From contig JAEWCZ010000086.1 in the NCBI GenBank assembly GCA_023390335.1, positions 124,001 through 188,000 of the forward strand: a DNA stretch of 64,000 bases, read 5' to 3'. Each line of letters begins with the position of its first letter. Position 1 is the stretch's first letter. A model generated the notes under the pieces. That model ran no database searches. It was not told where the DNA came from and was given only the letters and a program-made list of their open reading frames with translations. The position numbers and the translations under genes are program-made. This DNA is from Bacillota bacterium. GTDB taxonomy: Bacteria; Bacillota; Clostridia; Acetivibrionales; DSM-1351. This document shows positions 51,145 through 59,951 of this stretch, piece after piece.

Positions 51145-51204
51145 TTTTATAAAATAATCAGGTACTATAAAACCCTATTTTTTTGAGTTTTACAGCACCT
51201 GATT
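51145..51204 (-). terminator. Terminator after the dehydrogenase gene
   Basis: A stem of about 20 pairs with a few wobbles (arms from AATCAGGT at 51156 and ACCTGATT ending 51204) closes a short A-rich loop. The minus-strand tail is ATTTTATAAAAAAG. It lies about 22 bases beyond the dehydrogenase stop and would reduce expression of the amidohydrolase from the same promoter. Confidence 0.75.
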
Positions 51205-51226
51205 TGGATAACCTAAAGAGTCTTTT

Positions 51227-52258
51227 TTAATAATTAACTTCTACAGGCATGCCTGTCTCTGCTGATTCATGGATCGCAATGATAGCCAGCGCAGTTTTTC
51301 TTGAATCCTCAAGAGTTACTCTGAATTCTTTTCCATCTACCAACCTGTCAATAAAATCTCGAATACTTTCATAAGAAAGACCCTTGCATTTATCAAACAC
51401 CATATTGGATACCAAAATATCCGGTGTTGTAGCCTTTTCATCTGTTACCATGTGTATTAAGTTATGGCTTGATAAATCAAGGCTAATCATACCTTTTGTG
51501 CAAAGCACGCTAAATTTGAAATCATTAATATTTGTATTACCATTTGGAGTTACCCATCCATTTTCCATTTGTGCTACTCCACCACGTTCAAATTCAATTG
51601 TAGTCAAATATATATCAGTTGTATCAACTCCGAGTTCCTTTAATATTCCTTCCTTTTTTACTGAATATACCCTTTTAACTTCATCATCAAAAATCCAGCG
51701 CAAAGTATCCAGACTATGACTTCCTAAGAACCAGAGTATTGATGATTTTGATGCCCATTTCAGCATATCAGTGGCAACCCATTTTACATCACTATGTCTA
51801 ATATAAGCTGTATATGGTTCACCTATTTTACCAGTTTGTATTTCTTGTTTAGCTGTATTAAAAGGAGCATTCCATCTATTGTGTAAATCAACCATACAAC
51901 GAACACCATTTCTTTCAACAGCTTCACATATTCTTTTAATATCCTCTTTAGTTGTTGCTAATGGTTTCTCGATCAAAAGATGCTTTTTACAATCCGCGAA
52001 CTTACAAGCGATATCCGCATGTAAAAAGTCAGGGGTAACAATTGCAACAGCATCAATATCACTCTTTTCTGCCATTTCGTTATAATCTGTATATGCTTCT
52101 TTTATTCCATATTTTTCAGCTATTGCTTTTGCCCTAGCCTCATCTTTATCACAAATGGCTACTGGGTTTGCAAATAAATGTTCTGCATATATTGAAGCAT
52201 GTGTTTCACCCCAAGTACCAGCGCCTACGATTCCCATTTTTATTTGGTTGATTTCCAT
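51227..52258 (-). CDS. Gfo/Idh/MocA-family oxidoreductase
   Basis: The 343-residue protein has the N-terminal Rossmann motif GIVGAGTWG (9-17), the EKP motif (E97-K98-P99) and the family's C-terminal alpha/beta domain, including GSHSLDTLRW with a candidate catalytic His. Members oxidise or reduce sugars and inositols with NAD(P). GGAGG precedes the start. It is the last gene of the locus 2 importer unit, 18 bases after the MalG-type permease, so it probably acts on the imported sugar or a derivative. Confidence 0.88.
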   Translation of the reverse strand: MEINQIKMGIVGAGTWGETHASIYAEHLFANPVAICDKDEARAKAIAEKYGIKEAYTDYNEMAEKSDIDAVAIVTPDFLHADIACKFADCKKHLLIEKPLATTKEDIKRICEAVERNGVRCMVDLHNRWNAPFNTAKQEIQTGKIGEPYTAYIRHSDVKWVATDMLKWASKSSILWFLGSHSLDTLRWIFDDEVKRVYSVKKEGILKELGVDTTDIYLTTIEFERGGVAQMENGWVTPNGNTNINDFKFSVLCTKGMISLDLSSHNLIHMVTDEKATTPDILVSNMVFDKCKGLSYESIRDFIDRLVDGKEFRVTLEDSRKTALAIIAIHESAETGMPVEVNY

Positions 52259-52276
52259 TGATATTCCCTCCTAAGT

Positions 52277-53119
52277 TTATTGTTTTACAGCACCGGCAGT
52301 CATTCCACTAACCAGATGCTTTTGTAATATTAAGAATAAAACTACAACAGGTAATGTTATTAATACAGAGCCTGCCATAATTGTTGCCCAATCTGTTGCG
52401 TACTGTCCCTGAAAGCTTGCAATACCAACTGGTAATGTCCAGTTCTTATAGCTCTTCATGAAAACACTTGCAAATAAGTATTCATTCCAACCTGTAATAA
52501 ATGAGAACAATCCTGTTGCCACCAGACCCGGAGCAGTAAGTGGTATGATTATAGTAGTGAATAGTCTAAATCTATTTGCTCCATCTACCATTGCTGCTTC
52601 GTCTATACTTGTAGATATAGTGTCAAAGAATCCTTTCATCATCCATGTGCAAAATGGAACTGAAAAAGTAGCATATGCTAAAATCAGACCTAAATGAGTA
52701 TCAAGTAATTTCAGGTTACTCATTATAATGTAAAGAGGAACAATAAGAAGTGAACCCGGTAATACTTGTGATGTTAAGATTGTATAGGTTAATGCTCCTT
52801 TACATTTAAACTTAAATCTCGAAAGACCATATCCTCCCAGTGATGCTATAACCATAGAAAATATTGTTGTAAATACTGCAATAATTGTACTATTTGTAGT
52901 CCACTTAAGAAAATTAAAGCTTGAAGCATTTTTTGTTAAAATTTCAATATACCCTCTAACTGTCGACTTTATTGGCACAAAAGTAGGCGGATAACTGTAG
53001 ACTTCATTTGCAGGCTTGAAAGAAGTTGAAATCATCCAAATGAACGGGAATAATGTAACTACACATATGAGTATTACTACGAAAATAATTAAATAATGTG
53101 CTATTTTTAATTTTTTCAT
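52277..53119 (-). CDS. Sugar ABC transporter permease, MalG type (locus 2)
   Basis: The 280-residue protein has six predicted membrane helices and the EAA loop IDEAAMVDGANRFRLFTTI. The ATG overlaps the end of the MalF-type gene by four bases (ATGA-type coupling). It is a CUT1-type importer subunit. Confidence 0.92.
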   Translation of the reverse strand: MKKLKIAHYLIIFVVILICVVTLFPFIWMISTSFKPANEVYSYPPTFVPIKSTVRGYIEILTKNASSFNFLKWTTNSTIIAVFTTIFSMVIASLGGYGLSRFKFKCKGALTYTILTSQVLPGSLLIVPLYIIMSNLKLLDTHLGLILAYATFSVPFCTWMMKGFFDTISTSIDEAAMVDGANRFRLFTTIIIPLTAPGLVATGLFSFITGWNEYLFASVFMKSYKNWTLPVGIASFQGQYATDWATIMAGSVLITLPVVVLFLILQKHLVSGMTAGAVKQ

Positions 53120-54021
53120 ACTTCTTCTTCACCTCCTTGTAATACTTTGAAATATATAAATGTAAAGATTAATGAAAATACCAACAAAATCATACCTGCA
53201 GCAGATGCTTTTCCAAAATCAAAGTATTTGAATGCATTTTGCTGAACATAAATTGTTAATATTTCAGTTGCTCTCGATGGACCACCCTTTGTTAAAACAT
53301 AAGCTATTGCATAATCTTTAATTGTCCATATTATTAAGAGTAAGAAAACTATCATTGAGACTGGTTTAATTGATGGAATTATTACATGCTTGACCTTGTG
53401 TATTGAATTAGCACCATCCATATCAGCTGCTTCAAACAAATCTTTAGATATACTTTGCATTCCGGCCAATAACATAATGGCAACAAAGGGAAAACCCTTC
53501 CATATATTCACTGCCATTGCTGCCGGTAAAGCTACTTTAACATCCTGAAGATACGCTATATTCTGTGTTAGAATATTTGAATTATTAAATAAAAAGTTTA
53601 TAATACCGTAATCCTTGTCGTACATAAGTATCCAAACTAAACAAGCTACAACCTCTGGCACTGCCCAAGGAATAATCAGTAAGGATCTTGCCAGGCCTCT
53701 TCCTTTAAAAGCATGATTTAATAATAGTGCTACTAAAAATCCTAAAATAAATCTTGCACCTACCGTTACAATAATATAAAGTGCTGTTACCTTAACTGAA
53801 TTGAAAAAATATGTATCAGATAGAACATTTCTATAGTTTTCCAATCCTAAGAAATAGTGTCCGTTTGCAGATGGTTTTGCTATATACCAATATTGAAAGC
53901 TCATAATTGCGGCTTTGATAATAGGTATGGCCAAGAAAACAAATATTATTATTACTAAGGGGCCAATAAATAAATACGGTGCGTAATCCCTCTTTTTCTT
54001 TATTTTATTAATATTTTTCAT
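53116..54021 (-). CDS. Sugar ABC transporter permease, MalF type (locus 2)
   Basis: The 301-residue protein has a lysine-rich N-terminus, about six membrane helices and the EAA loop FEAADMDGANSIHKVKHVI. It pairs with the MalG-type protein downstream. A gap of about 155 bases with a stem-loop separates it from the binding-protein gene. Confidence 0.92.
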   Translation of the reverse strand: MKNINKIKKKRDYAPYLFIGPLVIIIFVFLAIPIIKAAIMSFQYWYIAKPSANGHYFLGLENYRNVLSDTYFFNSVKVTALYIIVTVGARFILGFLVALLLNHAFKGRGLARSLLIIPWAVPEVVACLVWILMYDKDYGIINFLFNNSNILTQNIAYLQDVKVALPAAMAVNIWKGFPFVAIMLLAGMQSISKDLFEAADMDGANSIHKVKHVIIPSIKPVSMIVFLLLIIWTIKDYAIAYVLTKGGPSRATEILTIYVQQNAFKYFDFGKASAAGMILLVFSLIFTFIYFKVLQGGEEEV

Positions 54022-54103
54022 AAGAAAACCTCGATTATAAATTTAATAGATTACTATATTATGTTAACAAATATTATCTATCTCCTTTGGCTAAAATTAA
54101 ACA

Positions 54104-54161
54104 GGTGTGGTCAATTAGAATATCCGTCTTTAGGTGAAGTCTTAACTCCTACAACCACACC
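54104..54161 (-). other. Intercistronic inverted repeat, binding protein/permease
   Basis: GGTGTGGT (54104-54111) and ACCACACC (54154-54161) are perfectly complementary across a 42-base interval that can itself fold. It sits in the same place as the stem-loop of locus 1 and may set the ratio of binding protein to permease. Confidence 0.4.
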
Positions 54162-54178
54162 ATGCTTAGGTTATCTGC

Positions 54179-55555
54179 TTACTTCCTTGACATAACTTCT
54201 TTAATTGCTTTTGCTGCTTCATCTAATTTCTTTTGAGGATCTGCTGCTTGTTCCGAGAACATAGCCTGACATGAATCCAGCATGATTTGAGAAATTTCAC
54301 CTAGCTGAGGAATATTAGGGTCAGAAACTAAATCTGTATAATTATTTTTCATAAAATCAACAATACCATATTCAAGGGAATAATTTTTAATGTATTCATC
54401 ACTTGTTGAGAAGTCCAAATTGCTAGGAACCATGCCGCAATCAGCAATGATTTTCTGTGCTTCTTTTGATGCCATCCATTCTAGGAATTTCCAAGCTTCT
54501 TTAGGATGTTTGCAGTTTTTACTTATCATTGTTACTAATGGGTAATTTGTTGGATTTGGCTTATATGTTTTTCCCTCATATAAAATATCAAATTGAGGCA
54601 TTATGCCGATATCTTCTATGAGTGAAGTATCTCTTGATTTTGTCATTCCAACGAACCAAGGACCATCCATATTGAATGGAACATCTCCATTCCAGAACAT
54701 TTCACGAGAATCTTTTTTATCAGTAACTAGTTTAACTGCTTTATCTTTAACGATAAGGTTCTGCCACCACTGAGCTGCCCACACATTTTCTTTTGAATTT
54801 ACATTGACTTTATCAGCTGTATAAGGCCCTGTCTCCCCATTTGGGAAATACAAACCGCCCGCAACAGGTCTGGCAAGTAATCTGTTCCATTCACTAACTG
54901 TAAAGGCATGTGTTCCTGAAACAACGCCCATAGCATACTTTCCATTACCGGTAAACTTCAAGCAAGCGTTTCTGAAATCTTCTTGGGTCTTAATTTTGTT
55001 AGGATCAATACCAGCTTTATTTAATAATGATTTTCTATAGAATATTCCGGTTGTTCCCCAAGCGTAGTTTGAAATAGCTAATACTTTATTATCAACTGTA
55101 CAGAAGTCTTGCCCAACTAACTTATCTTTTAATCCTGATTTCTCTAAATTGCTTTTTAAATCCACAAATACTCCTTCTGGGCGAATAACATTATATGTGG
55201 AAATGTTTTCAGGATAAACCTGAATCATATCACTTTCGTTACCTGCCAGAATTTCAGTCGTAATATTATCCCAGTAACCATCATACCCAGCTCCAAAGAT
55301 TTCAATCTTAACATTTGGATTTGCTTTTGTATAAGCAGCAATCAATCCATCAATTGCCTTCTGATGGGGTTCTTCAACATACACAGAAGTGGAAAAAGAG
55401 AGCGTAATTTTTTCATCTGAATTTGCTGTCTGTGATGAGCTACCGGTTGATGAATTAGCGGTAGAATCAGAGCTTGTCCCTGAGCTTCCACATCCGCCCA
55501 ACATACCAGCAACCATAGTCATTGCAATTATTGATGCTAATAACCTTTTTCTCAT
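54179..55555 (-). CDS. Sugar ABC transporter substrate-binding lipoprotein (locus 2)
   Basis: The 458-residue protein starts at the ATG at 55555, after GGAGGGTACAACA; a frame to 55570 has no site. The lipoprotein signal ends in LGGC, followed by a serine/threonine linker and a MalE-like binding fold (ITLSFSTSVYVEEPHQKA, MDGPWFVG, WKFLEWMASKEAQKI). It lies directly opposite the divergent yesN gene. Confidence 0.93.
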   Translation of the reverse strand: MRKRLLASIIAMTMVAGMLGGCGSSGTSSDSTANSSTGSSSQTANSDEKITLSFSTSVYVEEPHQKAIDGLIAAYTKANPNVKIEIFGAGYDGYWDNITTEILAGNESDMIQVYPENISTYNVIRPEGVFVDLKSNLEKSGLKDKLVGQDFCTVDNKVLAISNYAWGTTGIFYRKSLLNKAGIDPNKIKTQEDFRNACLKFTGNGKYAMGVVSGTHAFTVSEWNRLLARPVAGGLYFPNGETGPYTADKVNVNSKENVWAAQWWQNLIVKDKAVKLVTDKKDSREMFWNGDVPFNMDGPWFVGMTKSRDTSLIEDIGIMPQFDILYEGKTYKPNPTNYPLVTMISKNCKHPKEAWKFLEWMASKEAQKIIADCGMVPSNLDFSTSDEYIKNYSLEYGIVDFMKNNYTDLVSDPNIPQLGEISQIMLDSCQAMFSEQAADPQKKLDEAAKAIKEVMSRK

Positions 55556-55881
55556 TGTTGTACCCTCCATTAAGTTTATTTGTTTTATGAACTTATTTTA
55601 ACTTTTTGGACAATTAAGTTGTATGGACTATTCTCAGAGAATTTATTATTTCACACAATTTATATGAGAATTTTACATTTTTTTAGTTATTATATACAAC
55701 TTGCAAGAGAATATTGTTTATAATCAATTCATATATTAGCCTATTTTGTAATTATTACGTAAACAATTAATCTTTAAAATTTTAATGTTATCTGATAATA
55801 TATTTATATGGAATAATAAACAGTTCAAAAAAACTATCTATAGTACTAAAATTTCAACTAGCAACTTCATTTGGAGGCTAT
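55556..55881. promoter_or_regulatory. Divergent control region of locus 2
   Basis: This interval of about 325 bases separates the importer operon (minus) from yesN-yesM (plus). GAGAAT occurs three times on the plus strand (55637-55642, 55666-55671, 55707-55712), and an inverted ATTCTC abuts the first copy. These could be sites for the YesN-type regulator. I could not place promoters here with confidence. Confidence 0.35.
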
Positions 55882-56640
55882 ATGTATTCAGCAATAATAA
55901 TTGATGATGAACCTTGGACTATTATTGATATTGAGCAAACCTTACCAATGGAAGAACTCGGATTCCGTATAACTAACTCCTTTAAAGATCCTAAGACTGC
56001 ATTAGTTTATATTATTACACAAAAACCTGATTTGATAATTACCGATATACGAATGCCCAATATGACCGGGATAGAGTTAATGCAAAAAATTAGAGAACAA
56101 CACATCTGTAGTGAAATTATTATAATAAGTGGCTATGGAGAATTTGAATATGCTAAAAAAGCAATACAGTTTGGTGCAACCGGTTACTGCTTAAAACCAC
56201 TAAACCAGAAAGAAGTTTCAGAAACATTGAAATTAGCAAAAGATCGCATAGACAAAAGGAATCAGGAAAATAACGACAGTGCAGATAGTAATCCCACTAC
56301 TGAAGTTAACATTGATAATTTCGATCAAATGATAAATTACATTGAAACCCATTTTTATGAAACCTTGACACTTAAAAGTCTTGCTAATAAATTTTATCTT
56401 AATCCCAATTATTGTTGTTCTTTATTCAATAAGTATAAGAATATGACTTTTTCACAATATTTGACCAATATTAGGTTGTCTGAGGCTAAAAAACTATTGG
56501 AAAGCTCTTCATATTCTTTAGATGAGATATCCTCTCTCGTAGGTTTCCATGATTACTTTTATTTCAGTAATGTATTTAAGAAATACAGTAATCTTTCACC
56601 AAAGGATTATAGAAAGACTTTCAAGGAGAGTCAGAAATGA
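55882..56640 (+). CDS. YesN-type response regulator, AraC output (locus 2)
   Basis: The 252-residue protein has a receiver domain with D55 (ITDIRMPN) and K105, a short linker, and an AraC double helix-turn-helix (about 150-250: LKSLANKFYLNPNYCCSLFNKY, LDEISSLVGFHDYFYFSNVFKK). It is less than half the length of the locus 1 regulator because the middle region is missing. GGAGG lies four bases before the ATG. It precedes and overlaps the kinase gene. Confidence 0.93.
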   Translation: MYSAIIIDDEPWTIIDIEQTLPMEELGFRITNSFKDPKTALVYIITQKPDLIITDIRMPNMTGIELMQKIREQHICSEIIIISGYGEFEYAKKAIQFGATGYCLKPLNQKEVSETLKLAKDRIDKRNQENNDSADSNPTTEVNIDNFDQMINYIETHFYETLTLKSLANKFYLNPNYCCSLFNKYKNMTFSQYLTNIRLSEAKKLLESSSYSLDEISSLVGFHDYFYFSNVFKKYSNLSPKDYRKTFKESQK

Positions 56641-58319
56641 ATAAGAAAATATTTAAGCAATTTGCAGTTATAATGATTATCCCTGTTTTCTTTATATCTT
56701 TAGTCAATTATTTGAATTTGAATCAGATTCAAAAGAACCGTATCGAAGAACAAAAAGCATATTGTGAATCTACGCTTAATAATATAAAGATTAACCTCTC
56801 TATACAATCTGAGAATATGTCCAAAGGTGCCTCTATTTTTGCAAATAGCCAACATGCTCAAATTCTGCTTTCTTCAATATCTGAAGCTGAAAAAAATAAA
56901 GCAAAGCATAATTTAAGTGATACGATATCTCACTCAAAAATATATAATTCAAATTTGGTTGATATTCTTTTGTGTAATTCAAAAAGTACAACTAGTCTTT
57001 TTGGATATATATCCCTAAACCTTGAATACTATATCAAGTCATATGTTCAAAATAATTCAGGTGTAAATAGTGTCTATACTGCTTACTACGATGCAAACTC
57101 TAACAGCACATTTCTAATACACTTCACGCCCATATTTGCTACTAAAATAACAACAAATTATAGAAAACAGTTAGGGTATGTTGCAATGGTATCCTCATTC
57201 AGAACGGTATCTCAGCTTATTAATTCTTCAAAGGATATATATATAGAGCTTGTTGATACAAATACTAATGCAGTGTTAATATCAAATTCTTCTAATTTTG
57301 ATTTAGAAAGATTTAATACAGATGACAATATCCACGCTACATCTAAGATACCCAACTCAAATCTTGTTTTGAGGGGTTCTCCACAAACTAATTTTACAAT
57401 TAAAAAGGCAACATCATTTGAAAATATCTCAATATACGCAAGTATTTTCTATTTAATATTCCTGATATACATCTTTATAGCAGTTGATTGGACAATAATA
57501 AGGCCCATTAATAGCTTGAACAAACAAATAAAAAACATTAATTTTGAAAGCACTCACATAAATCATACTGCTAAAAACGAAATAGGATCAATTGCTTCAC
57601 ATATCAATGAATTACTAGATAAAATATCTTCTTTAAATAGAAAAAACATAGAATCACAAGCTAAACTTTATGAAATGGAGATATCAAAAAAAGAAACACA
57701 GCTATATGCATATCAAAGTCAAATTAATCCTCACTTTCTTTACAACATGCTGCAATGTATGCGTGGAATCTCTCTAATGCATGGTGTAAAGGAGCTTGCA
57801 AATATTTCTACTAATATGGCTGATCTCTTCCGTTATTCAATAAAAGGAGATAATTATGTAACCTTTCAAAATGAGCTTGACATTATTGATAAATACCTAT
57901 ATATGATTACAGTGCGATTTCAAAACAAAATCCACTATAAAATAAGTGTTGATGAATCGCTTCAGAATTGTAAAATTCCTAAAATGATTTTACAGCCGAT
58001 TATTGAAAATTCTATTTTTCATGGCCTTGAGAAAATTGATAGTGATGGATTAATTGAAGTAAAAGCAGATAAATTAGGGGACAAATTAAAAATATATGTA
58101 AACGATAACGGTATAGGTATTCCTGATGAGAAATTAACATATATTAGAAAATCACTTGAAGATAATCAAATCAACATGAAAACAAACGATGCTTTAAATA
58201 TCGGACTAATTAATATTAATAACAAAATTAAACTCTATGAAGGTAATAAATACGGCTTGGAAATTGATAGCAAGGGGCATAGCACAACTGTAATTTTCAC
58301 ATTAAAATTTCAAACATAA
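56637..58319 (+). CDS. YesM-type sensor histidine kinase (locus 2)
   Basis: The 560-residue protein has membrane helices at about 9-28 and 266-285 flanking an extracellular sensor domain, then a HAMP-like linker, the histidine H366 in SQINPHFLYNML, and an ATPase domain (PIIENSIFHG, VNDNGIGIP). The ATG overlaps the regulator stop in ATGA. It probably senses the sugar imported by the divergent operon. Confidence 0.93.
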   Translation: MNKKIFKQFAVIMIIPVFFISLVNYLNLNQIQKNRIEEQKAYCESTLNNIKINLSIQSENMSKGASIFANSQHAQILLSSISEAEKNKAKHNLSDTISHSKIYNSNLVDILLCNSKSTTSLFGYISLNLEYYIKSYVQNNSGVNSVYTAYYDANSNSTFLIHFTPIFATKITTNYRKQLGYVAMVSSFRTVSQLINSSKDIYIELVDTNTNAVLISNSSNFDLERFNTDDNIHATSKIPNSNLVLRGSPQTNFTIKKATSFENISIYASIFYLIFLIYIFIAVDWTIIRPINSLNKQIKNINFESTHINHTAKNEIGSIASHINELLDKISSLNRKNIESQAKLYEMEISKKETQLYAYQSQINPHFLYNMLQCMRGISLMHGVKELANISTNMADLFRYSIKGDNYVTFQNELDIIDKYLYMITVRFQNKIHYKISVDESLQNCKIPKMILQPIIENSIFHGLEKIDSDGLIEVKADKLGDKLKIYVNDNGIGIPDEKLTYIRKSLEDNQINMKTNDALNIGLININNKIKLYEGNKYGLEIDSKGHSTTVIFTLKFQT

Positions 58320-58385
58320 CCGGAATTTTAGCAAAAAGGAAACATCAGCATTTTCAACATAAAATCATTTATTTGCAGATTAAAG

Positions 58386-58428
58386 GTCATGGGTTAGTGT
58401 TAATATAAACACTAACCCATGACTTTTT
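58386..58428. terminator. Bidirectional terminator between yesM and the CBM9-like gene
   Basis: GTCATGGGTTAGTGTT (58386-58401) and AACACTAACCCATGAC (58408-58423) form a perfect 16-base stem with a six-base loop, followed by five T on the plus strand. It separates convergent transcription units. Confidence 0.9.
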
Positions 58429-58434
58429 ATTACA

Positions 58435-59061
58435 CTAATCAAAAATTAATTCTCCAAATTTTTCGGGCATATGAAAATTATCTTTTCCCGTAGGAGACCA
58501 GGATATGTACTCTTCTTTTTTATCTTTAGGTCTGTCAATTCTAAATAAATTTATCAACCACTTGTCACCCTTTTGGGGTGGAATATTTTCAGCTGTGATA
58601 AATTCTGAAAAAGGTATTTCAAGCTCTACACTCCATATACCATTTAAATCATCACGAAAGACGGCTGACTTTACCTTTTGATCTACTCTGCCATAGGCGA
58701 GAATATTCCCTCTAACGTCATTATGAATGCTATAATGTAGTATGGCATTTAACGGATTTACTTCAATTTCTATATATGTTTTTAAATCGCTATTGTCATC
58801 TATAAAAACTTCGACAACCTCTTCTTGATACAATTTGTCGTTATAGCCTGTCATTGTAGCACTGATATAAGTATCTATGCACATGAAGCAAACATACAGA
58901 TTTTTGTCATTCCATAATAATTTTGCAGTTGTAGCTTGCTGAGGCTTACCGCCCGTACTATTGTCAACCAGTAAAATCTCTTTGGCTGATTTCCACTGTA
59001 GTTTATCAATATTACCATCAAGTAACAAATCATCTTCAATTTTACTGCAATAATAATGCAT
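58435..59061 (-). CDS. Carbohydrate-binding family 9-like domain protein, no signal peptide
   Basis: The 208-residue protein is a stand-alone CBM9/DOMON-type beta-sandwich: LDGNIDKLQWKSA, KLLWNDKNLYVCF, EEVVEVFIDD, IWSVELEIPFSE and WLINLFRIDRPK. Similar domains normally occur in secreted xylanases or other exported enzymes, but here there is no signal peptide or membrane helix, so the protein should be cytoplasmic. It is the last gene of the locus 2 catabolic operon, 13 bases after the PIG-L gene. It might bind the imported oligosaccharide or serve as an accessory to one of the enzymes. Confidence 0.75.
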   Translation of the reverse strand: MHYYCSKIEDDLLLDGNIDKLQWKSAKEILLVDNSTGGKPQQATTAKLLWNDKNLYVCFMCIDTYISATMTGYNDKLYQEEVVEVFIDDNSDLKTYIEIEVNPLNAILHYSIHNDVRGNILAYGRVDQKVKSAVFRDDLNGIWSVELEIPFSEFITAENIPPQKGDKWLINLFRIDRPKDKKEEYISWSPTGKDNFHMPEKFGELIFD

Positions 59062-59074
59062 TTTATTTCCCTTT

Positions 59075-59932
59075 CTAAAACTGAGAGCTAAAGGCTCTTA
59101 TTTTATTTTCAACATCATTTCGGAAATGTTCGATGTAGCTCAAAATATATTCACTTATATCAAGTGAATCATCCTTAATTAACGGTGTTAAATCCATAGC
59201 GTAGCTTAAGGCAGTCGAACCGTCAGTTCCATGTGATTCCGAATATGTTGCATTTGCAAGTCTTCTTCCCTCTGTTGCCAAATCGTATCTCTTTCCGCCG
59301 CAAATTTGAGAATCATGAACACCAAGTACTGCAGCTGCTATATTAGTGTGTGCCGATACATCAAATAAAATCTTTTCGTTGTCATTAACCCAGTCAAGTC
59401 CTCTCCATACTTCACAGCCATACACCTTTTGAGGTCTAAGCTCCGTGGGAAGCAACCTGATTGCACTGATAACTCTTATAGCAACTGCTACATGTGTATC
59501 ATGCTTATCAGCAAGGTTATGAGTATAAATAACCTTTGGTCTGGCTTCTTTAATCAGCTCTTTGATGTCTTCTAAAACCGTATTGTTTTTAGGATTCTTG
59601 GTTTCACTGCTGGTATAGTTCAGAAGCGCTACGGCTCCGTATTCTCCTACATAAGCCGCCTTCTTCTGTTCAAGCCTTCTGACCCTTTGCATTTCTTCGT
59701 CTGTATATTTCTCATAGATACCATCTCTCGGGCTACCTGCACCATTTGTGACAACTACCCCGCAAAACCATTCATCGTTTCTTCCGAAGCATTTTTCGAT
59801 ACCATGGTAAGCCATTATCTCGATATCATCATGATGAGCAGAAATAGCCATACAGGTAGTCCTATTTAATGCATCTTCTTCAGACTTTCCATCTGGTATA
59901 AATAATTCTGCATCAGCTTTGTTAAAAATCAT
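59075..59932 (-). CDS. PIG-L/LmbE-family deacetylase
   Basis: The 285-residue protein has the zinc site of the PIG-L N-acetylglucosamine deacetylase family: AHHDDIE (32-38, where AHPDD is usual) and YTHNLADKHDTH (136-147) with H144/H147. Members remove acetyl groups from GlcNAc in GPI, mycothiol, bacillithiol and chitobiose-type substrates. No signal peptide is seen, so it acts in the cytoplasm. Its place between the ROK-like and CBM9-like genes suggests deacetylation of an imported or activated N-acetylhexosamine. Confidence 0.82.
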   Translation of the reverse strand: MIFNKADAELFIPDGKSEEDALNRTTCMAISAHHDDIEIMAYHGIEKCFGRNDEWFCGVVVTNGAGSPRDGIYEKYTDEEMQRVRRLEQKKAAYVGEYGAVALLNYTSSETKNPKNNTVLEDIKELIKEARPKVIYTHNLADKHDTHVAVAIRVISAIRLLPTELRPQKVYGCEVWRGLDWVNDNEKILFDVSAHTNIAAAVLGVHDSQICGGKRYDLATEGRRLANATYSESHGTDGSTALSYAMDLTPLIKDDSLDISEYILSYIEHFRNDVENKIRAFSSQF

Positions 59933-59951
59933 ATATAAATCCCTCCGTTTT

